DNA from: Armatimonadota bacterium
GTDB lineage: Bacteria > Sysuimicrobiota > Sysuimicrobiia > Sysuimicrobiales > Kaftiobacteriaceae
Direction: 5' to 3'
Assembly: GCA_020028455.1 (NCBI GenBank)
Contig: JAHZOA010000002.1
Span: forward strand, 1-47,986
DNA length: 47,986 bases
A model generated the notes under the pieces. It was not told the DNA's origin. It saw only the letters and a list, made by a program, of their open reading frames with translations, and searched no databases. The translations under genes were made by a program, and so were the position numbers. Each line of letters begins with the position of its first letter. Position 1 is the first letter of the stretch. Of this stretch, positions 9,729 through 18,631 are shown piece by piece.

Positions 9729-10435
9729 TAAGCGATAAAAGATGTGAGCAGTCGCTTCTCGAGTTCTTTTGTAACTTCAGACAGGTCTTTCACTGTGTCC
9801 ACCGACCGCCAGTACGCGCGCGACTTGTAGGCTCCCAGCTGCCGCTCGGCAGCCAGCTGCGGAAACGTTGACGTCTCATGGTCACCTTGATCTGGCAGCA
9901 TCGACTCGATTTCACGCGATAGGACGTAGATGCCGGCATTCATCCAGTAAGGGAGTTCGGGTTTCTCACGGAATCCAACAACCTTGTCCTCCTCGTCGGC
10001 CTCCACAATGCCGTAGGGACTGATGAACGGTGCGAGCACGAGTGTGGCGAGACAGCCGTTCTGACGGTGCGTCTGGATCAGCGGCTTGAGTCTCACGTTC
10101 GTGATGACGTCGCCATTCGTTGCCAGGCAGATGTCCTCGCCATCGGCCAGCGATCGGAAAGCCAGCTTCAACGCGCCGCCCCGTCCGAGCGGTTCCGTTT
10201 CCACCGAGTACTGGATCTTCACGCCCCATTTCTCGCCGCTGCCGAAGTAATTCTGAATCACATCATGGCGGTATCCGCAGGAGACGATAACATCCTCAAC
10301 GCCCTGTGATTGAAGCCACTGCAGTTGATAGCCGAGGATCGGGATTCCGAGAATCTCGACCATCGGCTTGGGCCGGTCTTCCGTAAATGGCCGCAGGCGT
10401 TCTCCCCTGCCACCGGCCAAGATGATCGCTTGCAT
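9728..10435 (-). CDS. Nucleotidyltransferase (mannose-1-phosphate guanylyltransferase-like)
   Basis: MQAIILAGGRGERLRPFTEDRPKPMVEILGIPIL. Confidence 0.92.
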   Translation of the reverse strand: MQAIILAGGRGERLRPFTEDRPKPMVEILGIPILGYQLQWLQSQGVEDVIVSCGYRHDVIQNYFGSGEKWGVKIQYSVETEPLGRGGALKLAFRSLADGEDICLATNGDVITNVRLKPLIQTHRQNGCLATLVLAPFISPYGIVEADEEDKVVGFREKPELPYWMNAGIYVLSREIESMLPDQGDHETSTFPQLAAERQLGAYKSRAYWRSVDTVKDLSEVTKELEKRLLTSFIA

Positions 10436-10438
10436 GAG

Positions 10439-10533
10439 AACAATCTACACAATCTTCTCACTCTGCACAATCTGCACCACCCATGCCCAGGAGTTTATTG
10501 TGTGGATTGTATAGATTGTGTAGATTGGGTGGG
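10439..10533. repeat. Inverted repeat with arms of tandem 9-nt ACAATCTAC units, between divergent genes
   Basis: acaatctacacaatcttctcactctgcacaatctgcacc ... gtgtggattgtatagattgtgtagattgggtggg. Confidence 0.85.
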
Positions 10534-11796
10534 ATGAAAGCTCCGCGCGGAATGCACGATATCCTTCCTGACGAGGCCGAGCGCTGGCAGGCGCTCGAAG
10601 CCATCATCAGAGATTTCGCGGCCAGATTCGGGTACGGCGAGATCCGCACGCCCGTGGTCGAGCACACCGAAGTCTTCCAGCGCACGATCGAGGAGAAGGA
10701 GATGTACACTCTCACCGATCGGGGTGGCCGCAGTCTCACGTTGCGTCCCGAAGGGACGGCTGCCGTGATGCGCGCCTACCTGGAGCACGGAATGGCGTCG
10801 CAGCCCCAGCCGGTGCGGTTGTATTACATCGCGCCCATGTTCCGGTACGACCGGCCGCAGAAGGGCCGCTACCGTATGCACCATCAGTTCGGAGCGGAGA
10901 TCATCGGCTCCCCGTCACCCACCGCTGACGTTGAGGTGCTGAGTCTACCTATCCGGCTGATCCAGGCGCTCGGGTTGACCGAGGTTTCGGTACGCCTGAA
11001 CAGCGTAGGCGATCCCGTGTGCCGGCCGGCGTACGAGGAAGCGCTGCGCGCGTACTTCACCGAGCATATCGATCGACTCTGCGAGGACTGCCGGCGCCGC
11101 CTGCAGGTCAATCCGCTCCGCATTCTGGAGTGCAAGGAGCCAGAGTGCCATGCGGTGGCGATGGATGCGCCCAAGATGGTGGAACACCTGTGCGAACCGT
11201 GCCGGGAGCACCTCGCGGCGGTGAAGAGCTTATTTACGGCAATCGGCATCCCGTTTGTGGACGATCCGATGATCGTCCGCGGGCTGGACTACTACACGCG
11301 CACCGCTGTGGAGGTGCACTCGGGCCGGCTCGGGGGTGCGCAGAACTCGATGTTGGGTGGCGGACGTTACGATGGGCTTGCCGAGCAATTGGAGGGACCG
11401 CCGGTCCCAGGCGTCGGGTTTGGCCAGGGAATTGAACGGTTGCTGCTGGTCCTGAAATCGGAGGGTCTCGAGATCCCGCATCCTGCGAGGCACCCTGACG
11501 GCATCGCGGTCTTCGTTGCGTCCGTGGGTGCTGCGGCGGATCTTGAAGCGTTCAGGCTGGTGGATCAGCTGCGACGTGCCGGGATCAGCGCGGTCGGTGA
11601 GATGCAAGGCCGTGGGCTGCGGGCCCAAATGAAGCAGGCCGACAAGCTCGGGGCGCGCTACGCGGTTATCCTCGGCGAGCAGGAGCTTGCCGCACGACAG
11701 GCCGGGGTTCGGGATATGCGCAACGGCTCGCAGGACGGCGTGGCGCTGGATCGCATCCTGCAGACGCTGTCTACCCGCATCAAGGAGCAGCAGTGA
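10534..11796 (+). CDS. hisS: Histidyl-tRNA synthetase
   Basis: MKAPRGMHDILPDEAERW, YYIAPMFRYDRPQKGRYR; start after repeat at ATG 10534. Confidence 0.96.
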   Translation: MKAPRGMHDILPDEAERWQALEAIIRDFAARFGYGEIRTPVVEHTEVFQRTIEEKEMYTLTDRGGRSLTLRPEGTAAVMRAYLEHGMASQPQPVRLYYIAPMFRYDRPQKGRYRMHHQFGAEIIGSPSPTADVEVLSLPIRLIQALGLTEVSVRLNSVGDPVCRPAYEEALRAYFTEHIDRLCEDCRRRLQVNPLRILECKEPECHAVAMDAPKMVEHLCEPCREHLAAVKSLFTAIGIPFVDDPMIVRGLDYYTRTAVEVHSGRLGGAQNSMLGGGRYDGLAEQLEGPPVPGVGFGQGIERLLLVLKSEGLEIPHPARHPDGIAVFVASVGAAADLEAFRLVDQLRRAGISAVGEMQGRGLRAQMKQADKLGARYAVILGEQELAARQAGVRDMRNGSQDGVALDRILQTLSTRIKEQQ

Positions 11797-13133
11797 AAGC
11801 GCTCAGCACTTCGCTCCCACGCACGCTGATTAAGGATATCCGGAAAGCCGTGGGTTCGGAGGCCAAGGTGCAGGGGTGGGTCAAGACGATTCGCGATCAG
11901 AAGAAGATGCAGTTTCTACTCGTCCGTGATCACACCGGTGTTGTTCAAGCGACCGTCGAACGCTCCGCTGCAAAGGCCTCGATCAACGAGCTGATTGCCG
12001 GGTTGACACGTGAGTCCGCGATCAGCGTGATCGGGACCGTCGTCGAAAATCCGATCGTGAAGACCGGCGGCGTGGAGATCCTCATTCGTGAGCTGATCGT
12101 GGAGTCGCGCGCTGACGGGTTGATTCCAATCGACCCCGATGGGCCGGTGGAGCCAAATTCAGAAGTGCGACTGAACTGGCGCTTTCTCGATTTGCGGCGC
12201 CCTGAGATCGCGTTGATCTTTCAGGTGCAGACCGCGTTCGAGCACGCGATGCGCGAGTATTGGATCAAAGAAGGGTTCCTCGAGATCCACTCGCCCAAGC
12301 TCATGGGAAGCCCCAGCGAAGGCGGCGCCGAGGTGTTCCCATTTGAGTACTTTGGCCGCACGGCGTACCTGGCGCAGTCCCCGCAGTTCTACAAGCAGAT
12401 GGCCATGGCCGCCGGGTTTGACCGGGTGTTCGAGATCGGTCCGGTGTTCAGGGCGGACCCGTCATTTACGGCGCGCCACGCGACAGAATTCACCGGTCTC
12501 GACATGGAGATGTCGTGGATTGATTCACATGAAGATGTGATGGCGTTCGAGGAACGGTGGCTGGCGTACAGTCTCGAGCAGGTGAGGCAGGAGTACGGGG
12601 ACCCGATCCGTGAGACGTTCGGTATTGAGGTGTCGGTGCCGGCGGTTCCGTTTCCGCGAGTCCCGATGCAGGAGGCGAGGGAGATCATCGCCGGCAAGGG
12701 GCATGTGATCCCTCTCGAGCGCGGCGATCTGGATCCACCCGGGGAGCGGCTGATCGCCGAATACGCCATGGAACGGTTCGGGCACGAGTTCGTGTTCGTG
12801 ACGGACTATCCGGTCGACGTTCGGCCCTTCTATCACATGCGGTACGTGGACACGCCTCATATCACGAAGAGTTTCGACCTGCTCTGGAGAGGGATCGAAG
12901 TCACGACGGGCGCGCAGCGGGAACACCGATACGATGTTCTTGTCGCCCAGGCCCGGGAGAAAGGGTTGAGTCTCGAGCCGATCCAGTTCTACCTGGATTT
13001 CTTCAAGTATGGGTGTCCGCCGCACGGCGGCTTCGGCGCGGGCCTCGCGCGCATGTTGATGGTCCTCTTGAATCAATCCAATATCCGGGAAGTGACCTTC
13101 CTCTTCAGGGGGCCGACCCGGCTTCATCCGTGA
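11793..13133 (+). CDS. aspS: Aspartyl-tRNA synthetase, archaeal-type (no bacterial insertion domain)
   Basis: 446 aa; VQGWVKTIRDQKKMQFLLVRDHTGVVQATV; FLEIHSPKLMGSPSEGGAEVFPFEYFGRTAYLAQSPQFYKQ. Confidence 0.93.
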   Translation: MKALSTSLPRTLIKDIRKAVGSEAKVQGWVKTIRDQKKMQFLLVRDHTGVVQATVERSAAKASINELIAGLTRESAISVIGTVVENPIVKTGGVEILIRELIVESRADGLIPIDPDGPVEPNSEVRLNWRFLDLRRPEIALIFQVQTAFEHAMREYWIKEGFLEIHSPKLMGSPSEGGAEVFPFEYFGRTAYLAQSPQFYKQMAMAAGFDRVFEIGPVFRADPSFTARHATEFTGLDMEMSWIDSHEDVMAFEERWLAYSLEQVRQEYGDPIRETFGIEVSVPAVPFPRVPMQEAREIIAGKGHVIPLERGDLDPPGERLIAEYAMERFGHEFVFVTDYPVDVRPFYHMRYVDTPHITKSFDLLWRGIEVTTGAQREHRYDVLVAQAREKGLSLEPIQFYLDFFKYGCPPHGGFGAGLARMLMVLLNQSNIREVTFLFRGPTRLHP

Positions 13134-13182
13134 TTGTTGACTCCGGCTGTCCAAAATCTGTCAATATCATCCGAAATACAGA

Positions 13183-13210
13183 TTGCAAGGTGAGAGATTC
13201 GCGGTAAGAT
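13183..13210 (+). promoter_or_regulatory. Sigma70-like promoter for 6S RNA
   Basis: TTGCAA (13183-13188) - 16 bp - TAAGAT (13205-13210). Confidence 0.6.
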
Positions 13211-13221
13211 CAACGTAGTAA

Positions 13222-13396
13222 AAGATCCTGCCGTGCGCGTGGGGCCGTTAGTTCCGATCCAACAGGTTGCACAAAGGGAGCCCGGCTCTGTTCGTCGATG
13301 ACACGCCTCGATTCACCGAGGTAGTCAGAAGCGCGCAGGAGGGCACCCACCTGGGAGACCAGGTTCGGGAACTGCAGTCCCACGACACGGCGGGGA
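13222..13396 (+). ncRNA. ssrS: 6S RNA
   Basis: ~175 nt non-coding; closing stem CCTGCCGTG (13227-13235) / CACGGCGGG (13386-13394); own promoter and terminator; aspS-6S-rarA position as for B. subtilis 6S-1 RNA. Confidence 0.82.
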
Positions 13397-13402
13397 AATG
13401 AC

Positions 13403-13430
13403 GCGGGCCTCGGCAGACGCCGAGGCCCGC
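13403..13430. terminator. Strong hairpin, 12-bp perfect stem, after 6S RNA and facing HU gene
   Basis: gcgggcctcggc-agac-gccgaggcccgc. Confidence 0.75.
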
Positions 13431-13453
13431 GCAGTCTTATGAGTCCCTTGCTT

Positions 13454-13741
13454 CTAGCGGCCGCCCAGAATAGCGTCCTTGGCCGCCTTGCTCACACGGA
13501 AGCGCACGACGCGCTTGGCCGGGATGCGAAGCGGTTCGCCGGTCTGGGGATTGCGCCCCATTCGGGCCTTGCGGTTTCGCAGCACGAGTTTCCCGACACC
13601 CGGAATCGTGAACGTGTTCTTCGCTTCTCTGTATGCAAGAGAGGCCAGTTCGTCCAGGAACATGTTCGCGGTCTTCTTCGGCACATCGAGCTTGCCGGCC
13701 AGGTGATCAGCGATCTTCGACTTCGTCATGGCCTTTGCCAT
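13454..13741 (-). CDS. HU-family DNA-binding protein
   Basis: MAKAMTKSKIADHLAGKLDVPKK...FTIPGVGKLVLRNRKARMGRNPQTGEPLRIPAKRVVRFRVSKAAKDAI. Confidence 0.96.
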   Translation of the reverse strand: MAKAMTKSKIADHLAGKLDVPKKTANMFLDELASLAYREAKNTFTIPGVGKLVLRNRKARMGRNPQTGEPLRIPAKRVVRFRVSKAAKDAILGGR

Positions 13742-13810
13742 CTACCCACCCCCGTCCCGGAGTCAGTGTCCGGTTGCGATTTCCCGCGTCAATATTGAAT
13801 ATCCTGCATG

Positions 13811-13839
13811 AGTATAGGAATGTGCCCTGGGACTGTCAA
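13811..13839 (-). promoter_or_regulatory. Consensus-like promoter for HU gene
   Basis: minus strand TTGACA - 17 bp - TATACT. Confidence 0.8.
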
Positions 13840-13874
13840 GCAATACCGCGGCTCCTGTCAGGCTAAAAACCAGT

Positions 13875-15266
13875 ATGTTACGATTTGACCAAGAAGCCAC
13901 AGACCAACGGAAGAGGAAAGAAGTGGAACTGTTCAGGCAGGGCACGGCAGAGCGTCTGGCGGCTGAGGCGCCGCTGGCCGCACGGATGCGCCCGCGCACG
14001 CTCGATGAGTTCGTCGGCCAGGAGCACCTGCTGGCGCCGGGCAAGGTGCTGCGCCGCGCGATCGAGAGCGGCGAGCTCACCTCCCTGATCCTCTATGGCC
14101 CGCCGGGAACGGGAAAGACGTCGCTCGCGCACGTGATCGCGCGGCACACCGATTCCGACGTTGAACAGATCAACGCCGTCACCGCCGGCGTGGCCGAGCT
14201 TCGCGAGGTGATCGCGCGCGCGAAAGACCGGCGGATGCTGCACGGCCGGCGCACCATCCTCTTCGTCGATGAGATCCACCGCTTCAACAAAGCGCAGCAG
14301 GATGTGCTGCTCCCGTTTGTAGAAGACGGGACGCTCGTGCTCATCGGCGCCACCACGGAAAATCCGTTCTTCGAAGTGAACGCCACGCTCGTGTCACGTT
14401 CCCGCGTGTTCCGGCTGGAACCGCTCGGTGAGGACGCCCTACGCACGATCCTGGACCGTGCTCTGACCGAACCGGATCGTGGCCTCGGCGCGTTCCGTGT
14501 CGAGGTCAACGAAGATGCGATGACTCATCTCATTGCTGTCAGTAACGGCGACGCGCGTATCGCCCTGAACGCGCTCGAGCTGGCGGCGATGACGGCACCG
14601 CCCGACGGCGCGGGTGTCCGGCGGGTCACGCTCCAGAGTATCGAAGAGGCGGCGCAACGGCGCGCGCTCGTGTACGATCGCGCCGGCGACGCGCACTATG
14701 ATCACATCTCGGCCTTTATTAAGAGCATGCGCGGGTCCGATCCGGACGCGGCGGTGTACTGGATGGCGCGCATGCTCGCGGCAGGGGAGGATGCACGGTA
14801 CATTGCGCGCCGTATGGTCATTCACGCGTCGGAAGACGTGGGGATGGCAGATCCGATGGCGCTCCTTGTCGCGACGGCTGCCGCCCATGCCGTGGAGTTC
14901 GTAGGACTGCCCGAGGCACAAATCCCGATGGCCCAGGCCGCGATCTACATCGCGACCGCGCCGAAGAGCAATGCGGTTGTTCGCGCCATCGGCTCCGCGA
15001 TGTCTGACGTTGAGGAGCGCAAAGCGGATCAGGTCCCCCTACACCTGCGCGAACCGGGGCATCCGCTGGCCGCAAAGCATCTCGGACACGGGCGCGGGTA
15101 CAAGTACGCGCATGACTACGCCGGCGGGTTTGTCCCGCAGCAGTATCTTCCTGATAGCGTCAAAGACCGTATCTACTATCAGCCCTCGGACGCCGGGTTT
15201 GAGCAGGACATCCGAAAGCGCCTAGAGGGCTGGTGGAAAGGCCTCAAACGCTACACTCCGGAATGA
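13875..15266 (+). CDS. rarA: Replication-associated recombination protein A (AAA+ ATPase)
   Basis: RPRTLDEFVGQEHLLAPG, LYGPPGTGKTSLAHVIA, DEIHRFNKAQQD. Confidence 0.96.
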   Translation: MLRFDQEATDQRKRKEVELFRQGTAERLAAEAPLAARMRPRTLDEFVGQEHLLAPGKVLRRAIESGELTSLILYGPPGTGKTSLAHVIARHTDSDVEQINAVTAGVAELREVIARAKDRRMLHGRRTILFVDEIHRFNKAQQDVLLPFVEDGTLVLIGATTENPFFEVNATLVSRSRVFRLEPLGEDALRTILDRALTEPDRGLGAFRVEVNEDAMTHLIAVSNGDARIALNALELAAMTAPPDGAGVRRVTLQSIEEAAQRRALVYDRAGDAHYDHISAFIKSMRGSDPDAAVYWMARMLAAGEDARYIARRMVIHASEDVGMADPMALLVATAAAHAVEFVGLPEAQIPMAQAAIYIATAPKSNAVVRAIGSAMSDVEERKADQVPLHLREPGHPLAAKHLGHGRGYKYAHDYAGGFVPQQYLPDSVKDRIYYQPSDAGFEQDIRKRLEGWWKGLKRYTPE

Positions 15267-15271
15267 TCGGT

Positions 15272-15352
15272 ATGGGGAAATCCTTCGTCTTCGCCGGCCC
15301 CCGCAAGATCGAGGTTGAGACCTACAACGAGGTCGTCCTCCAATTCACGTGA
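15272..15352 (+). pseudogene. N-terminal remnant of Zn-binding alcohol/sugar dehydrogenase-like gene
   Basis: 26 aa MGKSFVFAGPRKIEVETYNEVVLQFT*; resembles N-terminus of zinc-binding dehydrogenases, truncated at start of next gene. Confidence 0.5.
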
Positions 15353-16272
15353 GGGTCGGAATGATCGGCACCGGGGATTTTGCGCGCCGGCACCTGCAGG
15401 TGCTCTCCCGTGAATCGGAAGTGGAGATTGTTGGCCACGTCTCTGGCCGTCCCGAGCGCGCGCAAGGCGCAGCGAAGCAATGGGGTGGACGCGCATACGC
15501 CGATGCGATGGACCTGGTGCGTGGGGGGTCGCCCGACGCGGTGTGGATCTCCATCACCCCTTCCGCACATGGCGCGATCGAGACTGCCCTCATCGATGCC
15601 GGTGTGCCGTTCTTCGTCGAGAAACCGATCGCGGTTGATTTGACGACCGCTGAATCCATCGCGGCGCAACTTGAGCGCAAGCCGGTCATCACAGCGGTTG
15701 GATATCACTGGCGCGCGATGGACACGATTCCGGAAGTCCGTTCCGTGCTCGCACAGCATCCGGTGCGGCTGGTCCAGGGCGCGTGGCTGGATACGCTACC
15801 GCCTTCCAGATGGTGGCACAGGCGCGCCACCGGGGGTGGGCAGATCATCGAGCAGGCGACGCATCCCATTGACCTTGCGCGGTCGCTGGCCGGTGAGGCG
15901 AAGGTCGTCGGCACGACCGAGAGCGACGCGCGAAGTGAGGAAATCGATGTGGCGAGGGCCACCGCCGCATTGGTACGCTTCGAGAACGGCGCGCCGGGGG
16001 TCTTTACCGCAACCAACGTGCTCGATGGCCCCGCGGCTGTCTATCTACAAATCACCTGTGATGGTGTGTTGATTACGATCCTGCGGCATTACGTGACGTA
16101 TGACACCGGGAAGGCGAAGCGCGACACTCCGGTCCGAAATGATCCTATCGTTGATGAGAATCGCGCATTCCTGGCCGCCGTCCGCTCGCATGATCAGACG
16201 AAGGTGTTCTGCACGTATCCCGACGCGCTCAAGTCACACCGGTTATGCTGCTCGATTGCCGCGAGCGCCTGA
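15349..16272 (+). CDS. Gfo/Idh/MocA family oxidoreductase
   Basis: VGMIGTGDFARRHLQVL, VPFFVEKPIAVDLTTAE, GGGQIIEQATHPIDLAR. Confidence 0.92.
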   Translation: MRVGMIGTGDFARRHLQVLSRESEVEIVGHVSGRPERAQGAAKQWGGRAYADAMDLVRGGSPDAVWISITPSAHGAIETALIDAGVPFFVEKPIAVDLTTAESIAAQLERKPVITAVGYHWRAMDTIPEVRSVLAQHPVRLVQGAWLDTLPPSRWWHRRATGGGQIIEQATHPIDLARSLAGEAKVVGTTESDARSEEIDVARATAALVRFENGAPGVFTATNVLDGPAAVYLQITCDGVLITILRHYVTYDTGKAKRDTPVRNDPIVDENRAFLAAVRSHDQTKVFCTYPDALKSHRLCCSIAASA

Positions 16273-16377
16273 TTCGGGCAGGAAGGAAGCAGCAAGAGGC
16301 GCGAACACAGACAACACCCAGCAGGATCCGGCATCATACGTTCCGCACGTCAGTCATGCTCCGAGGGAGGGACCAAC

Positions 16378-17682
16378 GTGAAATTGTGGAGGATAGCCAC
16401 ATTGCTCGCGGTGACGATTCTTGCTGCGAGCGCGCCGCTTGGGTCCGCGCCGGCGGTTGAGATCACTTGGAGCTCAACTCAGCTGAATCCCGTCAACGAG
16501 CAGGAGTGGGCCCGCAACACAATGCTGCGCCCGTTCGAGGAAGAGTCAGGCATGCGGGTCCGATTCGTGAGTGACCTAGCGGGTCCGTTCATTGACCGGC
16601 TGGTGGCTGAGGCGAGGGCGGGGCGCGGCTCGGTCGATATCATCGGCACCCTTCATGGCGACTACCCGCTGCTCGTCGCAGAGGGCGCGGTGCAGGACGT
16701 CGCGGCCATCCTGCGACAGCTCGACGGCCGTCCCGATCGAACTTTCGTCCCGGATCTCGTGCGCGCCGGCCAGATTGGCGGAATTCAGTCGTTTGTGCCG
16801 TGGATGCAGGCGACATACCTGATTGCTGCTCACAAGCAGGCGATGCGGTACTTCCCGGCGGGTCGCGATCCCATGCGTATGACCTATGACGACCTATTGC
16901 AGTGGGGCGAGAACATCAGGAGCGCCACGGGCCAGCGCCGGATCGGATTTCCCGCGTCGCCCACGGGACTGTATGGTCGGTTCCTGCACGGGTATGCGTA
17001 TCCGTCGTTTACGGGCTCACAGGTCAAGAAGTTCAAATCGCCGGAGGCAGTCTCGATGTGGCGGTATCTCCGGCGTCTCTGGGGGGTCAGTCATCCATCG
17101 TCGTTCACTTATGGCTTCATGAACGAACCGCTGCTGCGGGGGGAGGTCTGGGTTGCCTGGGATCATGTGGCGCGGCTTTTGCCGGCGTTCCGCGAGCGCC
17201 CGGATGATTTCGTCGCCCTCCCGTCGCCCGCCGGCCCAAGGGGACGATCTTTCCTGTCGGTCATCGTCGGCCTGGGCATTCCCAAGAATTCCCCCAATCC
17301 CGAGGCGGCGGCGCGATTGATCGAATACTTGACGCGTCCGCGAACGCAGGTACTGACTTTGCAGGGCGTCGGCTTCTTTCCGGTGGTTCGGGAAGCCGCC
17401 GGTGTGGTTCCCACCGGAGGTCTAAAGGTCATGGCGGAAGGCGTGACCGCCCAGGCGACGGCCACGGATGCCCGTACAGCGCTGCTGCCGATCGGACTCG
17501 GTGCGCGCACCGGCGAGTTCGTCCCGCTGTACCTAGAGACGTTCACGCTGATCGCGATCCAGGGTAGGAACATCGAGCAGGTGCTGAACGATCAGGCACG
17601 CAAACTCGAGGAGATGTATCGCACTACGAATGCGCCGTGCCCGCCGCCCGATTCCGCGGAGCGGCCGTGCAGGCCTGATTAG
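16378..17682 (+). CDS. ABC sugar transporter substrate-binding protein
   Basis: Signal peptide, ARNTMLRPFEEESGMRVRFVSD; operon with two permeases and ATPase. Confidence 0.88.
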   Translation: MKLWRIATLLAVTILAASAPLGSAPAVEITWSSTQLNPVNEQEWARNTMLRPFEEESGMRVRFVSDLAGPFIDRLVAEARAGRGSVDIIGTLHGDYPLLVAEGAVQDVAAILRQLDGRPDRTFVPDLVRAGQIGGIQSFVPWMQATYLIAAHKQAMRYFPAGRDPMRMTYDDLLQWGENIRSATGQRRIGFPASPTGLYGRFLHGYAYPSFTGSQVKKFKSPEAVSMWRYLRRLWGVSHPSSFTYGFMNEPLLRGEVWVAWDHVARLLPAFRERPDDFVALPSPAGPRGRSFLSVIVGLGIPKNSPNPEAAARLIEYLTRPRTQVLTLQGVGFFPVVREAAGVVPTGGLKVMAEGVTAQATATDARTALLPIGLGARTGEFVPLYLETFTLIAIQGRNIEQVLNDQARKLEEMYRTTNAPCPPPDSAERPCRPD

Positions 17683-17690
17683 GTGCTGAC

Positions 17691-17716
17691 CGCGGGGGAG
17701 GGGATACTCCCCCGCG
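17691..17716 (+). terminator. GC-rich intercistronic hairpin between SBP and permease genes (attenuator/processing stem-loop)
   Basis: cgcgggggag-ggatac-centred perfect dyad: cgcgggggag / ctcccccgcg, 10 bp, no U-tract. Confidence 0.55.
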
Positions 17717-17725
17717 CCAGTTCTT

Positions 17726-18631
17726 ATGACTGTTGCCGAACAGCGGCTGGAACAGACGCTGCCACCGGTCCGTCGTCAGGCGGTCGACTGGCTTCCGTAC
17801 GTTCTTCTTCTGCCGACGGTCGTGTTTCTCGCCGTGTTCTTCGTGTATCCCATGCTGCAAGCGTTTGTGCTCAGCTTCCGGTCTCCCGAAGGCGCGATCA
17901 CGTTGCGCTACTTTCAGGCCATGCTCAAGGACACGTATTTTGCGGGGGCGCTGCGTAACAGCTTCTTACTGACGGCGATAATAATCCCGCTCCAGGTTGT
18001 CCTGGCACTCGTGATCGCGCTGCTGATCAACACGCGCTTCCAAGGCCACCCCTGGTTTCTGTTCATCTGCGCCATTCCGCTCGGCATCTCCGATCTCGGC
18101 GCTGGACTTATCTGGTCGTCATTCTTCACCGAGCGTGGCTACCTGAACCTCATCCTCCAAAACTTGGGCCTGATCAATGAGCCTATCACGTTTCTTTCGT
18201 TTGAGAGACCGGCCTGGCTATACGGCGCGATTGTGGCCACCGAAGTGTGGCGAGCGACGGCGATCGTCATGGTCATCCTCGTGGCTGGTCTACAGCTGAT
18301 CCCCAAAGACTACTTCGAGACGGCCGACGTCTTCGGTGCGAGCAGCTGGCGCAAGTTGCGCTATGTAACCCTGCCCCTGCTGCGGCCGGCGCTGCAGACC
18401 GCGCTCATCATCCGCACGATCTTGGCCTTTCAGTTATTCGCAACCGTCATCGTCATGGCCGGCCGCATTGTGCCGGTGCTTGCGGGAGAAGCCTACTTCC
18501 AGTACGGGCTTTTGCGCAATGTGAATATCGCGAGCGCGTATGCAGTGCTCATCATGACATTGTCGATGACTATCACCATCTTCTACCTTTGGTTGCTTCG
18601 CACCAAGGAAGAGGAGCTGGGGCGAGGATGA
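17726..18631 (+). CDS. ABC sugar transporter permease 1
   Basis: Multi-TM; EVWRATAIVMVILVAGLQLIPKDYFETADVFGASSWRKLRYVTLPLLRPAL EAA loop. Confidence 0.93.
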   Translation: MTVAEQRLEQTLPPVRRQAVDWLPYVLLLPTVVFLAVFFVYPMLQAFVLSFRSPEGAITLRYFQAMLKDTYFAGALRNSFLLTAIIIPLQVVLALVIALLINTRFQGHPWFLFICAIPLGISDLGAGLIWSSFFTERGYLNLILQNLGLINEPITFLSFERPAWLYGAIVATEVWRATAIVMVILVAGLQLIPKDYFETADVFGASSWRKLRYVTLPLLRPALQTALIIRTILAFQLFATVIVMAGRIVPVLAGEAYFQYGLLRNVNIASAYAVLIMTLSMTITIFYLWLLRTKEEELGRG

